The notes under the pieces are model-generated. The model was given only the letters and a program-made list of their open reading frames with translations, had not been told where the DNA came from and ran no database searches. Below are positions 26,329 through 36,828 of a stretch of 64,000 nucleotides of DNA, piece by piece; the first letter of the stretch is position 1; each line of letters begins with the position of its first letter. Made by a program: the position numbers and the translations under genes. The stretch comes from Acephala macrosclerotiorum (Eukaryota; Ascomycota; Leotiomycetes; Helotiales; Mollisiaceae): positions 124,001 to 188,000 of the forward strand of contig MU119256.1 in the NCBI GenBank assembly GCA_014904845.1, read 5' to 3'.

Positions 26329-27163
26329 CTATGACTTCTTCGCAGTACCGTTTCGTGCCAACACTTTCTCCATCTTCGCCAACGCCGCAAATGCCCTCCC
26401 ACTAGCTCGCACACTCGTGAACAACAGAGCTAATTCCATTAGCATCCGCCCAACCTCTCTCATCACTGATGCACTTACCACTCGAAATCACAATCCAAAT
26501 CGCATTCAACCCAACATACAGCCCCCAAAAGACCTCCGGTTCTGGTCTTGAATAACCCATCCCATAAACCGCCTCATCAAACCAATTCGTAGTAAAATAC
26601 AACACATCTCCATACAATTGTCCTAGACTCAACACCGTTTGCAACGGATACCGGAGTTGATGATCAGTGAGGATCAGGTAAGAGACGAGGAAAGAAAGTG
26701 GACCCCAGAATATGGCGGTGATGGATTCCATGCAGAGGACGAAGGCATTTTGGGTTAGGTAGCGAGAGTCGGAGAGTGAGTAGACTTTCCACATCTGCGC
26801 GAGTAGATCCTCGTTTCCCGGCAATGTAAGAAAGTTATATGAGTAATATCCTTCAATAATTAAATGGATGAATCCGCCTTCTCTTTTCATCAGCTCCCCA
26901 TTCATTTTCGGAGATAAGCAGGAAGACGACGTACACATGATGAACCAAATGATGGTCCAGAAATCTGGCGTAGGAAGACTCGGTCGCGCATTCTTGACAA
27001 CAAGGAAGGTTGTTGTGAAGATCGCGACGCAGGAAGCGGCGAAGAACGAGACGAGGGTGAGTGGATCGGTGTCATTTGCGAGGTAGCTGGGTATGTGGAC
27101 GTTGAGGGGATAGTAGGGATGCGTCACGTTGCTGGACAGTTGTTGGAGAGCTGGTGAGAACAT
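26329..27163 (-). CDS. EBP/EXPERA-family multi-pass membrane protein
   Basis: The start at 27163 is the first ATG of the frame. The protein has about four hydrophobic segments (SFFAASCVAIFTTTFLVV, FWTIIWFIM, ITAIFWGPLSFLVSYLIL, VFWGLYVGLNAIWIVISS) and the emopamil-binding signature GFIHLIIEGYYSYN with its His and Glu. That points to the sterol delta8-delta7 isomerase-like/EXPERA group. A GTAAGT donor at 26478 and an acceptor at 26406 remove an in-frame stop and add a basic tail ending ARNGTAKKS, stop at 26329. A second 54-bp intron (26936-26883) would bring the EGG/GFIH segment into family spacing; both readings are open, so this is uncertain. Whether it is a true isomerase or a divergent EBP-like protein is unresolved. 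Confidence 0.7.
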
Positions 27164-28421
27164 TACGAGTTTGTTGAGCGTAGCCTTTAGTTTTCGATGT
27201 GGGCGTGAAGATGAGATTGTATGCGTTGAGGAGGGAGGAGATTGGAGGTCGCATTCGCGCGTCGCCAAATTTTATGGTTCGTATTCGGATCTGATGAAAT
27301 GGTTCGATTCGGATGCGGCAGTCCCGCTCTAAGCGAGCTCAGGGGTTGCGCTTGCCTCCTCGAGTGAGCCATCGCTGAATCCTGCTAGGTATAGGTGATC
27401 TTTATAATTCTGAGCATTCGTCATGCATGAAGCCACTTTTTCTGGTGATATAAAGTACCTGTAGACAGACTCAGTCCCAGGTCCTTAGGTGATAATGAGA
27501 CACTGTCTGTAGCATAAATGCCGGGTAACCGCGAGGTAGTAAGCAGATATCTGAAGAACAATACATCCACTTGCACTTAGAGAAATGCTTGGTGAGAATT
27601 CAGTTCAGGAAGTGTGGAATCTCCATTGAGAGGGTCTGTATTCGGGAGCCAGAAGGTGGTGAGGGACTTCAAGGCCGAGAGATGCAAGAATTCAGGTAGA
27701 GGACCCTACGAAAACAGTGCTCCAGACTTTCACTCCAGATTTTTTGAAGAACCAACCACAGAGCTTGAAAATATCCACTTTAAACCTTTACAAAGGTTTT
27801 ATGACTTTCATAAAAGCTCCGAGACTACGTGAAGGGGGTAAATAAGCTTCCGTAAGCTCTTGTAGCGGTTGAGAACAAGTGTTAATGCCATCCGAGAAGA
27901 TTCCGAACACTTGTAAGGGTTGAGATCAAGGATTAAAGCTACCCGAAAAGATTCCGAAGGCCCTTACTTTTCGGAATGCTTCGGGCCGGTTAAAAAGAAG
28001 TTGCTAGACGTGCTTTAGACGTGTTTTCAAGTCTATTTTCTTAAATATTAACGTTAAAAAAACGAGGATAAAAGGAACCATCTAAAATTAAAAGTTTGGT
28101 TTGGGTAGGGCCTTGTGCGTGGGCATAATAGGCGTGGGCGGGTGTGCAGGCAGAGACACGAGAGGAGAGAGGCAGAGGCAGAGAGCTCTCCGGGAAATGA
28201 AGAGTGGATTTTTAGCTTGCCGGGCTGCGCCGAGCCTCAAATTGCCCCCCTGCTCTCATTCTTGGCAGACCCAGTTGCAAATGAGAGCACCCAATAGCCT
28301 CAGCTGTCTGTGCTCTCACCTGTTTTTTTGCATAAAAGTCTGGAGCATGCTTTCTCAGGGCGGATTGGATGTCAGATTCTTCCTACTACAAATCTCATCT
28401 GCAAAACACCTCACTGTAGTT
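27164..28421. other. intergenic region with short repeats
   Basis: No gene was supported. It contains a 51-bp-period direct duplication at 27859-27959 and a nearby ATTCCGAA/TTCGGAAT inverted pair. ORFs around 28101-28472 are low-complexity and unconvincing. Confidence 0.45.
27859..27959. repeat. diverged direct repeat, two copies, 51-bp period
   Basis: Copy 1 (from 27859) and copy 2 (from 27910) share CTTGTA, GGTTGAGA, CAAG, TTAA and AAGATTCCGAA blocks in register, with scattered substitutions. Confidence 0.6.
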
Positions 28422-30707
28422 TCAAAGGAGTTGACAATAATGAGCATACAACATAGCTTCAAACAAGTGTAATAGTGTATTGTGGGATTCCCCTCTCATC
28501 TTTTGTTCCGAGAACCTCTTGATACAAACTTTCGGGCAACAACGAGCATCCTTTTGTAAAAGTTCTATCGCAGCGTCGTATATCTTCAAGTTCTCATCAA
28601 TGTGTCCAGGAAACCAAATGCCTAAGCGAGTGAAGTACCCTTTGCCACGAGAGGACGGTGTAACTATCAATCCGTGTATGTACTGATAGGTGATATCACC
28701 ATAGCGCAGTCTTTTCATGATGGGGAGAAAGAATATGTCGAGCTCCGCCACAGTAGATTAAGAATCCGCATCGAGGAATAACCTCTTTCTGACGCTTTCA
28801 TCTTTAGAATTGTGGTCGAACTTCACATGATGCAGCTCCCATGTTTCTAGCAGATGGCGAGTTACTTCAGTAATGCGTGGTAACAGGCCAACTTTTAGCT
28901 TCAGCCTGGCATCGCGTAACTGCCCAAGTGGATCTGAACCCAGTGGCTCTAGATAAACATCCAATACAGTTACCAGAGAGAGAGGCCAGGCGTAGTCATA
29001 AACCGCTATGTCCCAGGTCACCGGCTGATTTGTGCTTGCCCAAGAGAAAGATGGTGCTCGATACTCCTGGATCTCAACTTTGGGGCCAGCATCAAGGCGC
29101 CTATCGACTTGCCGTAAGAGGCACTGTTCGATATCTCATCTTCAGAGACCAGCAATGTATTGATCGGGATATAGCTTTTCGAAATGATGAGCAATTCCAG
29201 AAAAAGCCACAAGTTTGTCCTTGTTGAAAGTGAGTTTAGTTTGAGAGTAAAGGGTAACGGCTTGGAACCATTACAAGAGACTGTTTCTATCGTTGGGGAA
29301 TAGGTAGCTGTCGAAAGAAAAGTTGCGGGGGAATTTGTCTTGATGTGTCTCACAGACAACACCAGAATGACACTCTGCCATCACCTGCTCGGCCGCGAAA
29401 CGCAAAGTGCGAGTTACCAGGAATCGCTCTTGAAAGCACCATCCTCGAGCCGAGAGTGGCGAATGGAGCAAGCAGCGCTCATAAAGAGTTTCGTCCCAAA
29501 TTTCGTACAAATTCGACGAATTGGATTTGATAAACTTTCTGTCCACCGTGATTATGTCCCTTTCGCAGAACAATCCATGCGATCCATTTTCCGCCTTGGT
29601 AGCAGCAAGATTCACAACGGCATTGCCGTAGACGTTGCTCACCAATGAGGACTCTCGGAACCAATCATCCTCATCGTCTTGGACAATACATAAGGAGTCT
29701 ATCCAGATGTAGGAAAACTCAAGCCCTCGTGTGAAATTAATAGCGTCCTGAAAAGTTCTAGTAAGCTTCTCCATGGGAATGGCTTCGTGAAGAGAAGTGT
29801 TGTTCTTTGATTTAGGTTGAAGAATGGATTTTTGCCCCACTGTATCAGTCGAAGAGTCAGTCAAAGTTCTTAAAATAGTAAACATTGAAATATGAATGAG
29901 CTTTCCTGCAAAATGACTTAAAGTCGCATATTCCGGATTGATACCCAAGTCTCGAGTGGTACATAATCGGATCCCCACAGGCCGAATCTCTATCAGCCGC
30001 ATGGGGAGAGTCTTTGACCGGTCTCTGAATTTAGAGCAACCAAAGTGAACAGTTTTACAAGTCTCAAGCCACTGTTTGGCAAACGCGACGGTCCCAATGG
30101 AATTTGTAGACTGTTCGAGGTTGGGACGATGAACCAATTGGGTAGAGTCTGTCAATTTGTTTCTTCTCTGACCGCCTGGCGTCGGATCTGTCAAAGCCAT
30201 ACCTGTTAAAACTGGGACTTCAGCTAGCCAAATAATGAGTATTTCTTCGCCATCGTCAGTCCCAACATTCAATATACGAATCTCCAAGCAGAAGGTGAGC
30301 CTATCGTGATCTGACGTAGTGCGAAGGCCTCCTCCAACATTAAAACCACTGTCCAAGATCCGCACAGGCTTTCCAGATTTAGACTTCTGTGACCGATGTA
30401 TTGTCCCTAAGAAATGCGAGCAGATTACACAACCTTCGTTCGCAGACGTAGTCAAGTCCGAAATCTCTGTGTAGTAGGGAAAGTTTAGTTCGACGGGTCC
30501 TTCTCCGCGGTTTCTGATCCACTTCCGAATCTCATCGCCGTGATCGAAGATACTGCGACATACAGGACATAGTTTGGAAAGCCTGAGATCTCCCTTTCCC
30601 ACGGACCTGACTTTGATGTTGGCTGCTTGAAGTTTACGCTTTAGCATGTTCGTTTGAATTGAAGCTGAAATTGTGATAGAGGAGGCTGCGAGTGCCGTTG
30701 CGAACAT
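28422..30707 (-). pseudogene. HET-domain (heterokaryon incompatibility) gene broken by in-frame stops
   Basis: A single minus frame from the ATG at 30707 to a TGA at 28422-28424 reads as a typical HET protein of about 760 codons. It has a Cys-containing N-terminal block (CPVCRSIFDHG), YATLSH, TFQDAINFTRGL, SYIWIDSLCIVQDDEDDW, NLAATKAENGSHGLF, SARGWCFQER, then LTFNKDKLVAFSGIA, EYRAPSFSWAS and a C-terminal LPIMKRLRYGD region. Four in-frame stops interrupt it: 29271-29273, 29142-29144, 29136-29138 and 28758-28760. The second replaces the expected Trp of the AGLWR motif. The SHCWG signature is also altered to SHFAG and followed by about 70 bases of intron-like sequence without a proper donor. HET proteins trigger cell death on non-self fusion; this copy should be non-functional, although the intact 478-codon N-terminal ORF could still be expressed. 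Confidence 0.85.
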
Positions 30708-31267
30708 TTGGTGAAGGTAGAGGAAAGTCCTGCTGTGGGGTCACGACTTCTCCAGGGGTTGGAGGCCTCAAAAACCGCGGCCACAGCCTATCGGAAGCAA
30801 GATCGCGGCGTTACGCGCGCTTCGGGCTCCAATAGTAATCTGGATTGTAGACTGTAGATGACGTTTTGACGCTTCCGAGTAGAAGGTAACCAAGTGCAGG
30901 TACGCGGTACAGTAAGGCGCGCTTGTGACACCTCACATAGGCTGAAGCTTTTGCCTGCACCCCCTGATGCCACAACCTGTTGCAACTTCCGAATGGGGAC
31001 ACCATAATGCACATCTCACCCCGACTATAAATCGACAACTGACTTATCGAGGCTGAGTGATTCGAATTGAAGGCCGGTTAGCTTTGATTTCACTCGACTA
31101 CACGGTAGGATGTGCTTCAAAAGTCGTCTCATTCATTGCGAAAGGCAAAGTTTTAAGGCTACGTGAGTCTCTCATCCTCTTCCTTTCCCGGCCTTAAGCT
31201 CAAACGTAACCCCAACGTTCACCCACGGAGCACCAATTTGCCTTGAGAACTACCAACGAACAAGTTC
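30708..31267. other. intergenic region
   Basis: This lies upstream of the HET relic and downstream of the OPT gene. No supported features were seen. Confidence 0.5.
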
Positions 31268-33977
31268 TTAACCATTAGCCGGGTTGTACATACAATAGTC
31301 CACGTTCCCATCGGCATAATTACCCCACCAAGCCGGGAAAGGGTGGTCAACACCAGACGCACCAGCAACAGCAAAACTCAGAATGAAAACCATGACCTGA
31401 GTTCCTCCATCCAGCGCAGCAGAAACTAAATAATTCCACTTGATGAATTGTTGGGGCCTGTATTTCCTCAGATAGAACTGTCCGAAGTATCCAATCACGA
31501 AGTAAATCCACACTGACGAGTTGATTCCGACGACCAAGTAGCCGAAATACCAGAGGATAATGGATAGGTTCAGGTAGGACCAGACCTTCTGGTGAGGGAA
31601 GAATTTATTCATGAAGTAGAAAGGGAGTGGGACGAAGAATCCGATAAAGTAGGAGATCGAGACCTATTGGTAGCGAGCACTAATTGAGAAGAGCTTGGGA
31701 GCTATGGCCCACGTGATGGCTGAAGAATTCAGGGATTGGATGTTGACTCCGGACCAAATGGATGTTCCTTCGATAGACAAAAGAGTGGGAAGTTGGTTGG
31801 CGACGATACTGGGAGGTGATGTTAGTATCACAGGAGATGAGACTCTGGGGAAGAAGCCGTACCTTTCCATCATGACGAAATTTAGGATAGCACCAAAGAT
31901 ACAACCCAACATCTGGGTAGTGAACGTTGCTTTTGGTGAAAGCTTAACTTGCTGGGCCAGTTTGAGATCTCGCAGGAGATACTGTCCCTGCTGTACTGCG
32001 TTGAAAGTGTAGATGACGAAGTACATGTTCGCTGGTTAAATTTAGCGGGGTATCTCAAGGACAAAAGACGAAAGACTTACCCAGTGGTGCTCTAGGGAAG
32101 CAGTAACCAGCGATAGTCTGCGAGACACTTTGCAGGTTGAATTGAAACCCAGTGATAGCGTACTGAGCGCCAAAGAATAACATGTAGATCCACAGTACAA
32201 TCATCGCAAAGATCAAACCCCACCAGGGCAGAGTCGACTTGAGGACGTAAAGTGAGACCATGGCGCAGATGAAACTGGCTGCAAAGGCGAAGAAATACCA
32301 AGAGTCTGGGGCTTCATCGTAATCAATCATCGCTTTGTAATGGGGGTCTATGTCGGGATTATTCTTCAAGTCTTCCTTTTCTTCCTCAGTTCGCTTGCCA
32401 GAGTCCTTCCAGAAGAAGTAGGTTGAAGGTTTCAGCGCATGTTTGAGAGTGGCTAAGTTAAAGAAAGACCATCCTGCTTTGATATCGAGGTAGTTCCAAA
32501 GGAACATGTGAACGAAATTGGCAGTGAATCCAGCGTTGTTCGTGATGAGAGAGACGACGTAAGTGCCTGCTAACCATGGAACGCCGTTGATATCGACCAG
32601 AGTGTCGTTGATAGTCTGATCCGGATTTAAGATCAGAGTTTGGTTGTAGATGTCGTAGAATGTAAAGTTCGAGTCCGAGTTGTAAAGTTGTTGTGACAAG
32701 AATGGGAAGTCCATCGCGCGCCAAGTATTGTAGTAATAAATTCCCATATAGATGATCACACACCCGCTAGTGAAGGTGTCAGTACCCAAAAAAAAAAAAA
32801 AAAAATTTCAAACACCAACACCGCGAACAAGCTATTGAGCGGCACACGTGACTGAGATATGATTGATCAGGAAACTCACATTGTGCCGATGAGGCTGTTG
32901 GTCAATGTCTGGAGTGGTAACCACAGAGGAGAGCCGAAGCCAGCGATATAATTCCAATCCAGGCAGATTGATAGAAGTCCGGTACCCTCATTACCCATCG
33001 CTCCTCCAAAGAGATTGGTGAATGCCAAGCTGTGCTGGTCGGCGAGACAGAAGATGGAGAACCCTATAAGGAGTGGAAAGATATACTCAGGAACTATAGT
33101 CCAGACAAACAAGCAGGCAAAAATGATCCAAAAGACCTTCATTCGCTTCTGGTTCCCAGTCCTATCCTTGTGAAGTGTTTCGAGGACGGTCGTGATTGGC
33201 AAGTTGGCAGGGTACAGCATTTTTGTCGGCCAGAGAAGAGTACCTCGCATCATTCCAGCTAGACCATAGCCGACCAACTGCGATGAGATGGTGATAAATA
33301 TAGCAGCTCCTTTGTTGGGATATCCACCATAGTACATTCTTTGCGCGGCAATGGCAAGCGTAGAAGTAGCACTGACAGAGGCTGCCGAGGCCATGATCAC
33401 GATCGCGGCATGCTCTTTCACATTGAATGGTCCAGGGTTGAGGAAACGGCCAACCGGTCCCCATCTTGGAATTCCGTACGCCATGAGTTCTCCAGCTGCA
33501 TATGCAATCAAGGTCAAGAACATGATCGATACATAGATGATCTGAGGGAGATTAGAATTGGAATTGCAGTTGAACGAGGGAGGACTTGCCTGGGGTTTGA
33601 AATAGTAGATTTCGGATAACACAGATCCAAAGCAAGAAAGTCCGAGTCCTGTTTGAAATTAATGATTTTAAGCTGAGTCGACGGTTGCTGGGCATACCTA
33701 TGAAGAAAGTTCGGAAAGTCCATGGGTTCAGTGTTGGATCATCGTCAACGTGGATAACTTGCGTGACCAAATCCTCTGCTGTGTCGAGATGGATTCGCCC
33801 GTCATCTCGCCCTTCCTCGTCATAATAATGAGGCAATTCATTGACGTAGTCCAGTGCACCCTTCTCGCCCAATACTTCCTTCTCCTTGGAGCTGCTGCTG
33901 GATCTGACGGGTGTCACTGCGACCTTCTCGTCCAGCACGACGTCGTCCCCTTCGTGAATGAACGTTGGTCTCTCCAT
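31268..33977 (-). CDS. OPT-family oligopeptide transporter with one in-frame TAG
   Basis: Six exons (33977-33698, 33648-33590, 33541-32880, 32766-32081, 32031-31863, 31808-31268) sum to exactly 799 codons, the size of fungal OPT/ISP4 proton-coupled peptide transporters. Family blocks include NPWTFRTFFIGLGLSCFGSV, FLNPGPFNVKEHAAIVIMA, FTNLFGGAMGNEGTGLLS and HALKPSTYFFWKD, plus a dozen hydrophobic segments and the C-terminal KYRPQQFIKWNYLVSAALD. Codon 667 (31664-31666) is TAG, directly after SARYQ, and the frame continues normally for 131 more residues. The gene is therefore either recently inactivated or truncated, or the base is an error. The second intron uses a GC-AG pair (GCAAGT donor). 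It would sit in the plasma membrane. Confidence 0.85.
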
Positions 33978-35640
33978 TGCTACTGGAAAACGTGGAGTTT
34001 AGGACAGATACCGAGAGATTTTCGAGGGAGGTACGGCCCTTACTTGAACAATTCCTTATCTGCTGCATGTTCGATCGTCCTTCTGGAAGCGGGCGAACGA
34101 AGTGGTCCCCTGCCTGTGCTAGGCATAGTCGCAGGAAGATCCACAATAACACGCGTTAGATAATCTAAACGGGAAGCCGTAAGACAAGTGTGATAGAGGA
34201 CAGGTTCTGCTAGGACAATTGATCGGATAAATAGCCACGAGCCGTATGAAACCGTACATTGCGCAACGCTGTATTTACACGATGCTCGGCGTAGTACACA
34301 CCACCTCTGGCAGGAGTAGCCAGGTCCAGTTTTGGCCGATTATCCATTCATTGAATTATGAACGCGTATGATCTTGCATTGTGGAGAAGGCCCACCGATA
34401 TCCACGCTACCAGAGGTCTACACCTTCCTAATTAGGGTTCCATTAGCCTGTTCAGATCAACGTCCAAAATCAAGCATTGACAAGCATTTTCATATAAGAA
34501 CTAGAGTTGGAGGTATCTGTTGGGGGTTGTGAATAATCCGATACGAAATACTCGAAGAATGATTGTATCTATCGTGAATTGAAAGTTGAAAAATGAGCAT
34601 TCTATCACGCTGGCCAGGTTTCCGGGTAGCCACACCACGATGCAAGTAGCCAGGTTTGCGATGTGCACACGACAATGCAGTATCAGGTCCGGAACCAAGG
34701 ACCCAAAATTTCCAAACACTTTCAGAAAGTAGTCTTAGCGGCCAATCTGCTAGTGGAGACTGCCAAATTGCTGGGTACTGAAAAAAATTTCAACCAACTT
34801 CAAAAAGGAAGAATTATCTTGAATTTTGAACGAAGTGGGCCACGCAGTTTTCCCGCGTTCTCTAGGGCTTCCAGAGCACTCGCAATGGTCCCCGGTCATA
34901 GTTCAAGTCTTGTGAGCCCATGGCCACTGACTGGCGCGGCGTAGGCCGACGCGTATGATATGGAAGGTCTCGGTCGGTCGTGCTCCAGCACAGGGGAGAT
35001 CGACAGACAACGTCTAGAAATTGACTTGGACGAGCAGTTGTACTTTAGGCGATCAAAAGTCAGAATGAAAGAATGAAAGAGCAGGAAGGAAAGACGTTGA
35101 GGAAATAATTCTAGAGTTTGGCCGAGCTTACCCCCCTAAAAAAAACACACTACACTCCTCTGAGCTCGCCGGCGCTCAAGCCACAAGCATGTGACTATTC
35201 TCCAGCCACACTTCAAGCCGCATCCTTTTACCGACCAGTTCAAATCTCGAGCGTCTCACAACTTAGCCGAATTCAATCAAATACTTGACTGCTCAACCTC
35301 TCAATGGAGCCATGTGTTATCAAAAACCTCGAGCGTCGTTCGTCGTATATCGTTTGTCGCACGGATTGCCAATTCTCGTTGACTAACGGGTTGGCAAGAA
35401 GGCGAGAGCGGATCTAGGGGTACCAGAAGCTTCAATATGGTAGAGCTAATACTAGGAAGTCATAGGCGACCGCATCGTAAGTCTCGGACTGCAATGCAAG
35501 GCGCGAAAGATTAAGGTCTGCTGTCCATTTCTTCGGCACATGTCACGTGAATTACCAGCCTTCCTGCTCCTGGCTTGCAGAAGCTCAATATGGTCTTACA
35601 CGCTCATACATACCTGAAGCATCAACTAATATAATTTTAG
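33978..35640. other. intergenic region, 1.7 kb
   Basis: This lies upstream of the OPT gene. Short ORFs only, with no family features or repeats recognised. Confidence 0.5.
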
Positions 35641-36780
35641 TGTGATGAGAGGAGGCTCAGTTGCAACCACTGTACCAGGTTCTCCACAGAATGCTCCTTT
35701 CTCAGAGCAAACCCACCAAGCTCCTCACCGTCCTCCAATGCCGCTGGAACAACATCCTCGCATGGCTCCCCATCTCTCGCGTCCATTTCTACTCACTCGG
35801 GTCTCGCACTTGAGGTGAGGAATCTCGAGCTATTACACTTCTTCACCACAACCACCAGCCTTACTTTGAGCAATCTACCTGAACAGCAACAATTATGGCA
35901 ACAAGTAGTCCCAAAGATAGCGTTCGATCACCCGTTCCTTCTTTGGGGCATCCTTACCCCCCCCCCCCCCAGCCATCCATCCCGGACGACCTCATGTAGA
36001 AAGACGGAGCACTTTATGTTCAGTTGCGGCCCTCCACCACACTGCCGGCGTGATGCTCTTCCAAAGCATGATGCCGAATATCACTGCAGAGAACTGCGAT
36101 GCATGTTTTTGCATTCTCAACTCTGCTTGTGATCCACGCATGGTCATCATCTTGTCAAACTGGCGATCTGTTCTTCGTTGACTCGTCGAAGACTGATGGC
36201 GGGACTGTCGAGTGGGTCGTGCTTCTGAGGGGATGTCACAACGTCCTTCAGCTAGCCTGCTCTTGGTTGAAGGATGGCCTTTGAGATCTTTACTCCTTTT
36301 GCAAATCGAGGAACCAGGTCTATTTTCAGTACCAGAGATCGAAAACAGCTCAAAGTTCAGGGCACCCGCTGCGCTCTGGGATACAACACGCACACACCTC
36401 AGCGCGGAAGAGGCGGAAGCACTGAAAGCATTGACTTTCTTGATTGAAGTATATGCATTCTTGTCCCCGCGCAACCGGGTCGTTGGTGAGGTTGGAACCA
36501 CACTCTCTTGACCAATTCGAGTGCGTGACAGCTATATCGCGATGGTCAGCCAGCAGAAGCCGGAGGCTCTTGTTGTACTGGCGCATTACTGCCTGCTGTT
36601 GAACAAAATTGATCATTTTTGGTTCATGACGGGTATGAGCAGACATTTGCTTCAGACAATCCATCGAACTTTGGGGACAGAATGGGAGAGTTGGATTTCA
36701 CGAGTATTGCAGGATCTTGCCGTGAGCGAGTCCAAGGCTCAGACGGGAGACAAGGACAACAACAGGCGGATGGGCCAGTA
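35641..36780 (+). pseudogene. relic of a fungal-specific transcription factor
   Basis: Recognisable blocks of the C-terminal effector domain of a sterol-regulator-like C6 factor occur in order but in different frames: LELLHFFTTTTSLTLS with LWQQVVPKIAFDHPFLLWGI (35815 on), AGVMLFQSMMPNIT (near 36045), LLVIHAWSSSCQTGDLFFVD and WVVLLRGCHNVLQLA (36120-36260), then EALVVLAHYCLLLNKIDHFW (near 36570). Several frameshifts and stops separate them, and no zinc-cluster DNA-binding domain was found upstream. A homopolymer of C at about 35957-35967 sits at one break. The gene cannot encode an intact factor. Confidence 0.75.
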
Positions 36781-36828
36781 AGCCATTAGGTGTTCCATTT
36801 CAGCATGTAGTTCTACACAGCTTCGACT

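Noticed and set aside
32789..32806. Long A homopolymer in the OPT gene
   Set aside because: It lies inside an intron and has no effect on the model; likely a simple poly-A/T tract, not a retroposon tail.
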